Shown here: positions 32,335-44,278 of the stretch, in pieces
Numbering within the stretch: position 1 is the stretch's first letter
Layout of the letters: each line of letters opens with the position of its first letter
Origin: Guillardia theta CCMP2712
Taxonomy: Eukaryota; Cryptophyceae; Pyrenomonadales; Geminigeraceae
DNA length: 64,000 bases
Reading direction: 5' to 3'
NCBI RefSeq assembly: GCF_000315625.1
Contig: NW_005434663.1
Span: forward strand, 670,906-734,905
The notes under the pieces: generated by a model
Seen by the model: only the letters and a program-made list of their open reading frames with translations
The model's database searches: none
Told to the model about the DNA's origin: nothing
Position numbers and translations under genes: made by a program

Positions 32335-33582
32335 ATGAGCGAGGTGCCATGGTACTTGCAGCCGACATACACTGGCGAAGCGACGTCGATGGCAGGGCTG
32401 CCGTTCGGCATGTCGACAACGAGAGGTACGAAGCTGATAGCAAAGGCCAGAGAAGTTAGCTAGGGGCATGGCGATCGATCAGTCTTGATGTAGCAAGGGT
32501 TGGCGCGACTAGAAGAGTATACAAACATTCAGAGCTACCCTGCAAGTTGGGCAGGAAGAGAGTGAGGGCTGACTGAATGAGTAAAGAGAAGAGGGAATAT
32601 TTGTTTGTTTTGATGAAGGGAGCATGATAGCAGGGACGTGTTGGTGACGAGTGGCAATGTTTGGAAAGGAATGATGGTTTTGCGACTGAAGTTTTAAACA
32701 GGACCTCCGTCAGAGAAGAAGGAGGAGTACGTGTCCAACGATTACTTCTGCGATGCCTGTGAGAAAGATTTCAAACTGTACGCGCACTACGAAGCGCACC
32801 TTGCAACGCACGTCCCTTGCTCCTTCCCTGGCTGCGTTTTCTTTGCTTCCCAGCGAATCGTCAAGGAGCATTACGCCAACACTCATGTAGGAGCCGGAAG
32901 TTTGAATGACAAGAAGAGGATGGCAAATTTTGACAGCCCTGAAGAAATCGAGAAGTGGCGCGAGGCAAGACGTCGGAACTGGCCATCAGCAACCAACATC
33001 TCCCGGAAACAGGAGGAGGAGCATGTGCGGAAAGCGCGAGGAGACTGCACGTCCTCGTCGCTGGACAAACGTAGGAAGGGACCGAACTGGGAGATCCGAG
33101 TGCCCAGAGACAGCACGTCCTCTAGGAAGACAGAAACGAAGCGCTCGGCCAACGTGTCGATGCTGCCCGGGGCGAAGGAGCAGAAATCGGAGGAAGGAGC
33201 CTGCGAGAGCCTGACTTCCCTCTTTTCCTATGGCTCGGACGAGTCAGAAGAAGCTCCGCCCGAGCAGGAAGCCATTGTTCGGGGAGAGGAGAAGTCGTCC
33301 TCCAAGGCCCAGGAGAGGGAGAGTGGAAGGGTGTGCAAGTATTTTGCAAGGGGGTATTGCTCCAAGGGAAAAGACTGTAGGTTTCAGCACGTGAAGCAGG
33401 AGCAGAAGCCGAACAGGAAGAAGGAGAGCGACAAGGAAGGGGAGTATGTGCCGCACTCGTGCATCAAGAGGAAGGGCCCGTCCCTCCTCGACAGGCTCCT
33501 GCAGAAGGACAACGAGAGGGATCAGCGGGTCGTCTTGCAGTGTATCCGACATCTCATACAGAGGGGACTGTTGGCCGCGTGA
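32335..33582 (+). CDS. NUFIP1: NUFIP1/Rsa1-like snoRNP assembly factor with CCCH zinc finger
   Basis: Two exons (32335-32425, 32702-33582; 276-bp intron) encode 323 residues. A C2H2-type finger pair begins YFCDACEKDFKLYAHYEAHL and continues with CSFPGCVFFASQRIVKEH. It is followed by the family hallmark FDSPEEIEKWREARRRNWP, the PEP region that in NUFIP1/Rsa1 contacts the box C/D snoRNP assembly machinery. A CCCH finger, VCKYFARGYCSKGKDCRFQH (C-x8-C-x5-C-x3-H), follows at about 245. The end, SLLDRLLQKDNERDQRVVLQ with CIRHLIQRGLL, matches the conserved C-terminal helix. Known function: nuclear assembly of box C/D snoRNPs. The stop codon lies 59 bp from the stop of the convergent INTS14 gene. Confidence 0.85.
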
Positions 33583-33641
33583 CATGCGCTGTTGAAAGTC
33601 TTGCGCCTGAATGGAAGAGAAACTCTTTTAATGTACACATA

Positions 33642-36433
33642 TTACCCCAAGATGTTTTCCAGAGACGCCTTGTTGCCTCCTTTCTTCTTGGCGCTCTCCG
33701 GCTCGTAGGCAGGAGGAGGGACGATTGGCTGGGAGAGGTCTGACCGAGAAAGCTGATCCATGAGGTCCTGCGATCCTCTCACGCTTGCCCTCTCGACTGC
33801 CATGATTCTCTCTCACCTTTATGTAGAAACTTCGCTCGCCTGCTGTCTCCTTGTCCCCTGACGAGTCCTGATGCTCTCCCTTGAGTCCAGAGAGCAACAG
33901 GAAAGGGACGAGGAAGGGGGGAGTGGGAGGGAAGACGAGGGAAGTGCAAGAGCAAGGAGGGAAGGAATGATGTGGTGATCTTAGCGATTCGCATTGAAGG
34001 AAGGAAGACGAGGAGCCAGCGGCAGCACCCAGAGGAGAGAGGGGACGAGGAAGGGAAGGGAAGAGAAGAGCAACCACCTCCATGACAGCCTTCAAGATTT
34101 GGACGGTCGCTTCCCGTATGTTGGGCATCATGTACATCTGGCAGCTTCTTCGCAGTCGCTCGCAGTCCTTGTACAAGGCTTCCTTCTTGGCTGGAAGCTG
34201 CGCAGTGTTCTTGAGGACTTTGGCCAAATCGCTCTGACACGCAAAGAAAGTGAATGACGGGGAGAAAGGAGAGTTGAACGATAACAAGGACAATGGAGGC
34301 GCGAGGAAGGGTAGGAGCAGGAGCCATCACAAAGGAAAAAAGGACAGTGGAATGTTGACGAACAAAACAAAGCTGCTTTTCTCTCACCTGAAGGGTTTCA
34401 GGAGAAGGAATTTGGCTGTCTTCTGCCATCAATCTTTGCTTCTTCTCCTTCTGCTGCTGAACTTTCAGATCCCAACCTCCTCAGCTCCATCCAACACCTT
34501 CGCATCTCCCTCTGAGCTCCTCGCACTCAGCCCCAAGTTGATGAGTTCCACCATCTTGCAACGAGACTTGTCAACGATCGCGGCATCACAGAGCGTCAGC
34601 TAAGACACCGGGGAAGTCAAGAGCAGCTTCGGTTGTAGCAGTCCTGCGTCAAGACATGGACGCGGGATGACCAGCATGAGCTGAGAACGGAAGATGTTTA
34701 GGAGAAAGGAAGCGGGGGAGGGAGACATCAACCTGAAGTTGATTTGTCTTCTTCTCCGAGCTCGAATTTTCACTCGCAGGCTGGTTCGATGGGAGCAAAA
34801 AGCAGCTCCTGGCCTCGTCTCCCGCCTCCTTGCCTACGTTGCATCTCAGGTCAGTCCGTTAGCCAGGTTGGCGCGTCAAACACGCACCTTGGGCTCCAGG
34901 CAGGAGATGGCAGACAGCAACCTGGCGGCATCGTCAAGTTGTCACACGTCTCCTGCAAATCCTCACCAGCTCGTCGGCCAACAAGCTGTTGAGGAGGAAG
35001 TAGAGGAAGGAACAGTTCTGCTGGGGGGTTGCGTTGCTTCTGAGATCAGGAAAGACGATGTGTTTTGAGCTTATCTACGCGAAGACTGTCACAAGATAAT
35101 GGCAGCAGACACCAAGTGGTACGTCACCGGAAACTTGAACTGTGCGTAGTCACTCTTCACTTCAGTCACAAGAACGCTCTTTTGAATAAAGCTGTAGCAC
35201 CAGCAAGTATTCAGCACGAACGGTCAGCTCAGCCGCCTGGATCACCCGCGGATGGCGATGAATGGCGGGACAGGGCCAGAGGATGGAGCATTCGGAACAT
35301 CTGCACGAAGAACCATTAACAGAGGGAAGAATCACGATGAGCAAGGGACCACGAGAGCCCGTCATGCCATGAGAACTTGAGTCCACGGCAAGGTTGGGGT
35401 CTGGGTAGAGGGTGATACTTGTCTACACTCAGCAGTGAGAAGGGCACAGGCACCCGAGGTGACATGGATCGAGAACCTGGAAGTGACCGCAGACGATCAT
35501 GCCTTGATACGGCTGGAAGAATCTCTTTGCTAGCATGGTGAAGGCATTCTTGTAGCCTCCAGTGTCCTGCGGCAGAATCATGAGCACAGGATGGAGGAGA
35601 GGGTGCACGTGCGGAAGGATGACGAGAAGCGATTGAAAAGATAAGATGAAGAGAGAGCATGAGGGAGGGAGGGAGGGAGGAGATGGAGGGGAGGGAGGGG
35701 AGGGAGGGGAGGGGAGGGAGGGGAGGGAGGGGAGACGACAAGAAGATGAGGAGAGGCTAGGAGGACAAGTCGAGCAGCGAGAAAGAAAGGATGACATGCC
35801 TGGGGGACACGAACGCTGACAAACAGTCCCCGAGACCTAAACACAGCGTGTGAGCAAGAGGAATATGGGGAAACCTCGACCACCTCTCCGCAAGAGTTTG
35901 GTAGATCGAGCAGCGATGCAGCTCGTCGTCAGACCCCATGGCGATAATGTGAAAGACTATGGACTTGGGCAAGTGGTTCACAATGTCTCTCAGCTGCCTG
36001 AGCTCGGCAAATGACGGAGCCCCGTCCACGACTATCACCACTTGGCAGCCGACCGCTGAGACGCTGAACTTTTCCCTGAGCAAGCTGCATGCAGACTTCA
36101 TCGCCTCTGTGACGTTGGCCGTGTCCTCGAGCTCGATGTCGTACAATGCAGTCCTCAGCTTCTTGTGGTCTGTCCTGGGATCGTCCTCGAAGGGCACCAA
36201 GACTTTGCAGGAGCTGGACATGGTCATGAGGCATACTGGCTCGAAGTCTTGGCTGTTCTCCAGCAGCTGCAGGAAATGTAGTATTCCTATCAGTCCAAGT
36301 CAGCTGATAGCGCGTGGGCGAGGGGCGTCGTTGTACCTCGTTGTGCTACGTTCTGCCTGGTGGTTGAGTCGTCGGCAGGATCAGCGGGCCGCAGCAGCGA
36401 GGCAGAGCAATCAAGCAGGAGCACAGTGGGCAT
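33642..36433 (-). CDS. INTS14: INTS14-like Integrator subunit (VWA domain)
   Basis: Fourteen exons (36433-36350, 36266-35884, 35836-35800, 35566-35477, 35422-35350, 35300-35246, 35191-35128, 34985-34888, 34844-34733, 34599-34498, 34456-34388, 34233-34078, 33879-33817, 33767-33642) join in frame into 503 residues; human INTS14 has 518. The VWA-like start is MPTVLLLDCSAS, followed by KVLVPFEDD and CQVVIVVDG. The middle has MIVCGHFQ, TSITLYPDPNLAVD and DVPNAPSSGPVPPFIAI. The C-terminal helix LQSDLAKVLKNTAQLPAKKE with YKDCERLRR matches the human segment. INTS14 partners INTS10 and INTS13 in the Integrator arm that cleaves and terminates Pol II transcripts such as snRNAs. Intron 3 (35567-35799) starts with GC instead of GT and holds a GGGA repeat. 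The metal site of the VWA fold (DxSxS) is altered to DCSAS. Confidence 0.85.
35660..35742 (+). repeat. GGGA/GGGGA microsatellite in an INTS14 intron
   Basis: About 80 bases of GGGA, GGGGA and GGAGA units on the plus strand, TCCC on the sense strand of the gene. They sit between the GC donor and the acceptor of intron 3 and lengthen it to 233 bp, while most neighbours are 41-83 bp. Confidence 0.85.
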
Positions 36434-37293
36434 GATCAAGTGAGAGCAGCGGTCAGGCCGTTGGCCTCGGTGCTCATTCCTGTCAAAAGCAAGTCAAGTC
36501 ATCATGAAGAGCCCCTTCTTCTTTCATCCTTGAGCATCTACCCTTGGTTGTGTTTCGATCGTCTACCTTCGCTCTCCAGCTCACCCTCCCTGTCTCTCTC
36601 CCTCCTTCTCGTCTTGTCTGGTTCGTTCTCCTCTCTCCCCATCTTCACATGTTTGCATTCCATTCTTCCTCCTAACGACCGTCCGGTCCGCTCCCCTCTA
36701 GCCTGAGTGCATTCCTCTTCAGATCCTGACCACCCCCTTGGAACAAAGGTCGTTTTGTGTGGGTCCTTGAAATAAATGGGTCAAGGGAATAGATGAAGGG
36801 TGGGTACAAAAGGTAATTTGACCAGGTAGGTTTGAAAAAGAGGGGGTCCACACAGAATCGATAGGGGTGGTTTATTGGCGGGTAGGTGCGCGCATGGCAG
36901 ATTGGCATGAGATGAAGGAGGAAGGGCGAGAGACGGGGAGGAGACGGAGGAGACGGAGGAGAAGGAAGAGGGTCTGGAGGAGGAGGCAGAGATGATATTA
37001 AGTAGACAGAAATCACCATGCATGATTCAAGATCGAGAGATGGTGAGAAGGGGGGTCTTGGAAGACTACTGGCTCCATATTGTGTCATCCACATTGGATC
37101 CTTGCTGAAGATAGGACAAAGGTAGACAGGAAGATATCAAGAGTGGCTGTATGGATGTGTGAGTAGTGTGATTTTCATGCTGTGATCAAGAACAGGAGCA
37201 CCGTTGAACACAAAGACCGTGTGCACGCTTGAAAAGCGTAGGTGGAGATTTGAAATGAAGATCCCCCAGTAGAGCAGAGGTTGCTGTCTTTCG
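36434..37293. promoter_or_regulatory. Divergent spacer between INTS14 and TMEM209
   Basis: Bases 36500-36670 are pyrimidine-rich. Bases 36735-36900 carry GGGTAGG, GGGTGGTT and GGGGTCC runs on the plus strand. Bases 36910-36970 are a GGAGAC/GGAGAA purine run. Unlike most divergent spacers here there is no GGCCCGGCC island. No gene seen. Confidence 0.4.
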
Positions 37294-39638
37294 ATGGCTC
37301 CGAGGACACCACTGGATATGTATCATATCTTCGTTAAGACACTGTCGACAGGAGACTCCGATGGATCGTCTATGATCATGGCCAGCGTCGAGAACACCCC
37401 TACCAAGAAGGCTGGTACCCCCTCCAGGGTGGCTGTGCTGGCGCAGGGGTTTGTCCAGCCCCGGCCGAGCTTCTTCCTCGATGAGGTGGAGTCAAGGTTC
37501 TTGGATCGATCTCCTCCCCCTCTCGTGTCTGACCCTGAGGCACCAGGAAGAAGGAGAGGTTCTGGCTGCCTGCCGAGGCTGGGAAGGGCTCCAGCCTTAA
37601 AGGGATGCGGATCTCGATCAACAACGAGCCGGCGGTGGGCGACTGGCCAAGGATCATCTACGACAGCGGGCCGAGCATGCTCACGGGCTGGAGGCTGCGG
37701 CAGGTTGAGATCAGCCCTCCCTTCAGCTTCCCCGTGCCCGAGGGTTCCTACTTCGTGATCCTGTCCGAACCCAACTCGCAGCTCTCGCGCGACCGCCTGT
37801 GGCATCTGCACCAGCGGCGCACAGAGAAGTGGCACCGTTCTTCGAGCTTCCTCCTCCTCAGCTTCACGTTGATCATCTTCGCCATGTACGTCTACTTCTT
37901 CCAAGTGTGGCCGGCTGTCAACAGCCTCTCCTCGCAAGCCCCCCTGAGATTCCCTCAAGTGCAGTGGAACGGGGAGATGAGGACCCTGACGATCACCAAG
38001 AGTCCTTACCTCTTCTACATCCGCCTCCTCTGGACTGCCCTGGCCTGCTGTGTCTCCACTGTCTGCCTGCTCCGTGGGATGAGAGGGTTCGGGTTGTGGG
38101 GGAGGGCGACCCTTTGGTCCTTAGACGAGCATGAAGACGGGAACCTCCCCCCGTCAACCTTCACGTCGCCAAAGGAGACGCTGCCAAGTGCGATGGAAGG
38201 TGAGCTCTTGCTCTGTCGCTCCCAATGTGACGTCTCTCCTTGACACTCTCCCTGTCAGGCCCTCTGAATCGCTCCTTCGGATCCAAGAGCATGAACCGAA
38301 GCTTTGGAGAGCAAAGCTTGCTTGGGGGTATGGGGGTCCTGGGCTCTCCTCTCCCTGGCCCCAGCACCTCTCCTCTCGCTGCCATCAGTCGACGTGCAAA
38401 CAACATCGTAATGTCACCGAGCAGAGGGATGTCCCTCAACCTGAGTGGGGGAAACCTCAGCTTCGGTTCACCCATCACCTCAGCCGGCAACGACTTCCTA
38501 AGTAACCTGTCGCCGAACGGACGGAACATGTCGATGCAGAGGTGAGGGGGATGAAGCTTCTTCTGCTGGGCGATTGACGTTTGCGGGCAGTCCTCCTCGA
38601 TGCCACGTCACCTTCGGGCAAGTGACTTACGCTTCGCCTCTCTCCAGCCACGATTACCTGCAGGTTTGACAAGTTGGATTGCTCCGGCCGCACCAACTGA
38701 TTGCCGTCCGCAGAAGAGCATCTCGCTGATGCAGACTCCCATGCGTGCTTCGGCCCTGGCCAACTCATCAGTGCGGTGAGAGGAGAAGCAGGTGAAGGAG
38801 GAGAAACTCACGACAGCTTCTGTCAGTTCTCCGACCCCCATCCTCCTACAAGAGCAGAGCAAGCCCTTCGACGAATGGTGCAGCGCTCGCAGGTCGGACG
38901 AGAAGATTTCTCCTTGCTATTCCTGTGCATCACCACGTGATTTTAGGGTGCGCCTGGATGACTCGAGCCTTGCGCAAGACTTACGTCGGAAGACGAGGAT
39001 CGCTGGAGGCGCGTCCTACGGCAACATGACTGGGTTCGGTCTTAGCGGAAGCGTAATGAGCCTAGGAGGGAGCCCGAGCTCCTTCCTCTCTCCCAACAAC
39101 ACCAGCTCTGTGTCAAGGTATCTTCCTTTCCCCCCTTACAACAACTGACGAGAGGCAACAGCGTCCTGGACTCCACCAGGAAGCCGGTAGACAAGAACTA
39201 TGCATGGTGGCTTCAGGTTCAGACGCAAGCTCTTCTTCCCGTCCATGCTAACTGTCTGTCGTCCCGCTCAGCATTCCAATGGTGTGCTGGAATACTGCTC
39301 CCGAGTGATCAACGAGAAACTTCAATGTGGGCAGAACGTCAAAGCTGACCTTAGCCCGCACGAGATCCTCAAAAAGAGCTCCCGTGGAATCCGCCAGTGG
39401 ATTGCAGTGCAGGTGCTGGGGCATGTGGTCGAACTGCTCCAGCAAGTCGATCTGGACACCGTGAGGGGATACAACAAGCCTGCTGCTCAAGCGCAGGCCC
39501 CTGCTGCTCCCTCTCCCTCCATGCCAGCACCTTCTCCCTTTGGTGAGTAGGTGGATGGGTAAAGTAGTTCGATGACAATCTGAGCAGGAGGTGCCACTGG
39601 GTCGCTGTCCTCGCCCTTCGGGTTGGCTTCCAGTCCCT

Positions 39639-39680
<42 letters not shown>

Positions 39681-41674
39681 CCCTGCAGGGCGAAGCTGAA
39701 GCCCAGGAGGCCGTTGAGCGTGCAAAGGCGATGGACAGGAAGCAGCAACTTCGGTGAGGAAGCTCTTTCATATCATCAGTTGGATCCTCTCGTTGCCCCG
39801 CACGTCTCAAGCTCCGCCTCTCTTCCTCCTAGGAATGACCCATGACGTCCTCGCAGGCAATACACTCACATGAAGCGGTTCCCCTCGCACGCGGTGGAAG
39901 CCTATATCAAGAAGAGGATCAAGGAGCTGGCAGGTGCGATGAAGGGCGAAGGGGGCGAAGTTGCTCATCCTTGCGAGCAGAAGACAAGGAGCTCTTGAGC
40001 TACACGTGGGACGGTGGGAGCCACGATCACTATGACGTCCGCCAGGTGCAGACGAGCCGAGTGGGAGGAGTAGATGCGGGCGACTCGCAATTCTACAGCG
40101 TTTACGCCCCCCAGGGGTCCTCCCTGATCCTCGATCCTCCTCTCGTCAACAGGTACCTCGATCTACCCCCCGCCCTCTGCCTTCCTCCTCCTGACCTGTG
40201 TGCAAGGGAGAAGAGGGTCTGGCCGCAGCACTACAACAACCAGCTCAACCACAGGGCGCTGCCGACTGACGCCGAGCTCCTGATACATGTGAGCTGTGAA
40301 GAGGGGGGGAGGAAGCAGCCGTGGGACTGAACGTCTCTGTCAGATCGTCTGCACCTTCTTCGACTTGAGGTCGGAAGGCCATCTTCCCCTCGCTGTCCCT
40401 CCTCCGTCCCCTCCTCTGACACTGCACGACAGGCAGCGGGCTCCGGTCAATCTGAAACCGGCCGCTCCTGCAAACCCTTCGACCAGCCCGCAGGTCCTCA
40501 GGAGATCCCATGCGAGCTGCTACCTGAGCCCTTCTTTCATCCTCCAGGCTCCCATGGGCACGTCGTCCCCTTCGGCTCGTCCTTCGGCTCGTCCTTCGGA
40601 ACTAGCACCTTCGGTGCTCCTAAACCCTGTGAGTGCTGATTTCTGTGTGATGAAATCTGCGTCATCTTTCTGCTCTTGCAACTTCTTCCTTGACCCCCTT
40701 CTTCCTCCTTCCTCCCATCCCTTCCCCGCTTGTCTCTTCGGCTCCTCCCCCACTTTGCTGATTGCATTTTCCAGCTCCATTCGGCTCAATGCCTCAAACT
40801 CAAACTCCAGCTGTGCAGTCTACCAATGTACAAACAAGTAGCAGCAAGGTAAGGCTGCGATCCCCTCTCCTCATCTATCCCTCCCCCCTGCCCTTCCTTC
40901 CCTTCCCTTGGTGCCATCAACTCTTCCCTGCCCCTCCTCTTGCCTCTACTCCTGTTCCTGTACCTTATCGATGGTGCCAGCAGGACGTCAAGTGGTTTAG
41001 CACCGAGCACTTCTTCGCTGCGCCCATGCCAGGTAGCAGGCTCGCTCGTCCTGCAGCCTTGAGCAGCACTGACAGTGTCCAACAGACTCGGAGGACAACG
41101 AGAAGTTCAACCGCGCAAGCATGAGCTCGATCCAGACTACGGTGATGCCCCGCCTTGCCACGTCTCCTGCTCCTGACCTGAGACAAGGCCGACATGAAGC
41201 GAGAGCTGAAGAGCAAGCCCTTCTTGGAGGAGCGACTGTCTCATGGACGCGACAGGTGGAGGCTGAACTGTTCCACTGGCTCCTCATCCTGTTGCTGGCA
41301 GTTTACACCCTGAGTCGCACAAGATGTGTCCTCACTACGTGGTCTTCCTGGAGAAGCGACAGGTCAGTGCACGGCCTGTCCTTGAGTTTCTTCCCAACCT
41401 CATGGATGTTGTCAGAGCCTCGGGGCATCGAGCGCGGGGCTCTCGATGCGGAGCGACATGGAACAGGTTGACAGAGGGCCCGGCGCTTGCAGCCTAACTT
41501 ACTAAGTTACGACATACTCAGGTGGTCCCTCGGCCCGGGCCAGACAACCTCTTCGACGCCCTGGCGGTGCTGGCGATAGAAGTGAAGCTGAGGAACAAGG
41601 GGAAGCTCGGGATGCTCGACCTCAACCACCCGAGTCTCAACCTGATGTCATTTGTTCCCGCTGAGCTAGCATGA
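37294..41674 (+). CDS. TMEM209: TMEM209-like nuclear envelope protein (cytochrome b561 N-terminal family)
   Basis: Supported exons: 37294-37448, 37547-38199, 38259-38541, 38648-38663, 38714-38775, 38827-39117, 39162-39216, 39272-39542, 39588-39753, 39857-39933, 39981-40152, 40207-40288, 40344-40369, 40984-41032 and 41522-41674. Exon limits between 40370 and 40983 and between 41033 and 41362 are not settled. Two transmembrane segments lie in exon 2 (FLLLSFTLIIFAMYVYFFQV; YIRLLWTALACCVSTVCLL). A Ser/Gly-rich linker and a 13-residue poly-Gln follow. Family motifs near the C terminus are LPTDAELLIHIVCTFFDL, DVKWFSTEHFFAAPMP, CPHYVVFLEKRQ, and GPDNLFDALAVLAIEVKLRN with LGMLDLNHPSLNL, which align with human TMEM209 in order. 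Human TMEM209 sits in the nuclear envelope and binds NUP205. One frame at 40565-40630 reads repeated SFG motifs. An N-terminal region of about 150 residues before the membrane segments is unassigned. Confidence 0.8.
39641..39679 (+). repeat. CAG trinucleotide repeat encoding poly-Gln
   Basis: Thirteen uninterrupted CAG codons inside the TMEM209-like gene, in frame as polyglutamine in exon 39588-39753. Purity suggests recent expansion. Confidence 0.95.
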
Positions 41675-43163
41675 ATGGACTGATTGACATCTCAAGCGAG
41701 TCATTCGAGTCATTCCCGTAGCCGGCTCAGCATTAAGGCTTTACTCAACACTGAGTGGCCGCTGCCGGCCCCTGAGAGCAGTCAGAATCGCTAAAATCCA
41801 TGAGCTAATTCTGTTTACCCCGAGGCAGCTCAGGTTACAGGTTGTCCGGGGCCCATCATGAGTCATTTCGCCGGTTGTCATCCTGCCAACATTCCTTGTC
41901 TTGTCAATCTTGCTCTGCCTGCTAAGTTTCCCCGGATCGCTCGACCTAACGGTCACTTTCCAACTACCCCACCTACCCTTCGAGGCTATGACGTTCCCAC
42001 CAAAGCACCGCTAGCACGAGCTTTCCAGTCGGTCTCGCTTGAGTCAAATTCATATACAAAACAATATTGACTGATTTATCATGGTACTCCTTGAACTCTA
42101 TGCAGTATTCGCACCCCCACCCCTGATCGATGTAGTACTGAGGGGTGGGTGATAATTTTTTGATGATCAAGGGGTCACTAATTTTACCGAGGTCATCGAG
42201 GTAGGGTCATGAGCCCTAGGGGGTCCTAGAGAGTTCCTAGCATGATAGAAATTCTAGAACAATAACGGCTCAGCCCTAGTACGGTGGGGGTGGAAAGGCA
42301 GTGGTGGGGTAGTGGTATCACTGAGAAATGAACCAGGAAGGAACAATGATTCAACATCGGGGGTAGGGTGGATTTAAAGATTTGAAGGCACTGGTGGGTC
42401 ATCGGCACAACTACCCATTGGATTTAGGTGTTATAGACGGGTGAATTCGGGACTAAAAAAAAATGACGCGGTATCCGATTACGGTAGGAGGGGTGGTATC
42501 ACACGAATTCAGGGGTCACTGAATTTGGTAGGTAGGGGCCCTCTGAGGGGTCAAGGGGGTTCCTAGAGTTGAACGTTTTCTCGTGGGGCGTATGTGAACG
42601 TGAGAGGTTCCAACGGTGGGGGTGGTTTTGATCGTTACAAGGGTCGTATGCCGTGAAGAGGGGGGTCCACATGAATGAGGGTACATATTCCTGTGGATTT
42701 CAAGGGGTACAAGCTAGACTTTTTGAGGGTAGGGGTAGTGAGAAAGGGTGTAGTCCCCTGAAGGTGGTGTGTAGGTTGGTAATTACGAGGATCAGATGAG
42801 GTTGGGGGCAAGACACGGGTAGGGTAGTAACAGTTATCTATTAATCTTAGTAATAGGGGGTACGTAGACTGAATCGGTGGGGTGGAGGACCCTACCTCAA
42901 TCATCACAAGGTGTTTTACTTTGGAGGGTGGGGTGGGTGGCAAGGAAAGAAATCTTTGATAGGAGGGGGTCCAGGTAAAGGTTTGATTAAGAAGGATAAC
43001 CTCGGGGTGGGTACGATTGAAGGGAGGTATCCAGGGGGTGAGGGTCTTATAAAATTTGGGGTGGGGGTGGGGGACGTCGGGTGGAGGGGCTGGAGGGGTG
43101 CGCAGGCTCTAAAGAGGCGAGGCAGAGAGGGAGAGGTAGAGACTCGCGCCTCGAACTCGTGCC
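41675..43163. other. Gene-free spacer rich in GGGGTAGGGG runs
   Basis: Nearly 1.5 kb without a supported gene. From about 42105 to 43080 the plus strand is dominated by runs such as GGGGTAGG, GTAGGGGT, GGTGGGGTGG and GGGGGTCC, separated by short AT-rich stretches. The run stops about 85 bp before the ATG of alveolin-like B, so the G-rich strand is the sense strand. Bases 41675-42060 are unremarkable. Confidence 0.5.
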
Positions 43164-44204
43164 ATGTCCACCTCTCCTTCGTTGGCTCCTCAGCAACCCA
43201 CCACCAGTGACTCCGCCACTACCTCTCCTGTGATCAACAGGGCGGCCTACCAGACCTCCTCCCTCATCCCGGGCGGCATGGTCTACCCCGGCGGCTACAT
43301 GCTCTCCGGAAACGTTGGAACTTCTGACGTCACCACCACCACCGGACTCACTGGCATGACCTACGGCAGCTTGCCCATGGGCTACAGCACCGCCTACACC
43401 TCCTTGGCTGCCAGACCAGTGACCCAGGTTACCAGCCTTCCGGTTCAGAGCGTCGTGAGCGCCCCCAAGGTTCACACTGTGAGTCGCACGCCATTAGGTG
43501 TAAAGCAGGTCTGACGTCTTTTCCAGGTCACCGAGAGCCAGCAGGTCGAGCAGACTGTCCCCAAGTACGAGTACGAGACCCGCCCCATCATCGTCCCCAC
43601 CCTCGTCCCTGTGGAGAAGACCATCATGGAGACCAAGCTTGTTCAGGTTCAGGTCCCCAAGATCATCACCACCCAGGAGCTCCAGAACGAGACCCGCTAC
43701 ATCCAGATCCCCAGACCTGTGTTCGAGGAGAAGAGGATCAAGGTCAAGCGCCCCACGGTTGTGTATGAGGAGCACGAGATCGTCACCACCCAGCAGGCCT
43801 TCGAGACCCGATCTGTCTCTATCCCTGTTACCCGCACCTACACCACCACTGAGCAGGTTGTCACTGGCACCACTCCTACTGTTCAGACTGCTTCCTACAC
43901 CACCGGTGCCTACCAGACTGGAACCGCCTATCAGACCGGAGCTACTTATCAGACCACTGGCACTGGCTACACCGGATACACCACCGGATCATACATGTCT
44001 GGATATCCCTACAGCACTGGCAGCGTCACCGGCACCACCGGCGCTACAGGCATGACTGGAAGCGTGGGACAGTGGCAAACCCTTGACGGACAGCCTCTTC
44101 CTGCTGCACTTCTCAGCCAGCTCAGCAGCGGATTGTACTCCACCAACGCTTCCAACACTGGTGCCAGCCCCGCTGCTCCTGCCAGCGGCGAGACCAAGCC
44201 TTAA
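43164..44204 (+). CDS. Alveolin/articulin-like cytoskeletal protein B
   Basis: Two exons (43164-43478, 43527-44204; 48-bp intron, phase 0) encode 330 residues. Exon 1 is Ser/Thr/Gly/Tyr-rich. Exon 2 begins VTESQQVEQTVPKYEYETRP and continues with IIVPTLVPVEKTIMETKLVQ, VQVPKIITTQE, YIQIPRPVFEEKRIKVKRP and IVTTQQAFETR, the VP-EK core shared with protein A. The C-terminal 110 residues are a Thr/Gly/Tyr-rich low-complexity region with YQTG repeats, quite unlike A's tail. A cortical filament role is inferred from the alveolin family. Codon use is strongly biased to C-ending codons, suggesting high expression. An AATAAA lies 47 bp after the stop. Confidence 0.78.
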
Positions 44205-44278
44205 GCACGAGTGCCTAACAAACATTGAATATGCACTGTAATATTGTTTGAATAAAGTGAAGAAACACTGAGTTTAGT

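Noticed and set aside
31870-32470. Long open frames on both strands in the GC island near 32 kb
   Set aside because: Composition (almost no A/T) keeps frames open; the translations are Pro/Arg/Gly/Ala noise and sit in a divergent promoter.
33628-34432. Minus-strand frames of 221 and 217 codons
   Set aside because: They read through pyrimidine-rich introns of INTS14; only short parts match the family and these join by splicing.
33642-35089. Reading 33642-35089 as a separate gene from the VWA gene at 35.1-36.4 kb
   Set aside because: Its helix (LQSDLAKVLKNTAQLP) is the C-terminal part of INTS14, and the exons join in phase to give a full-length 503-residue protein.
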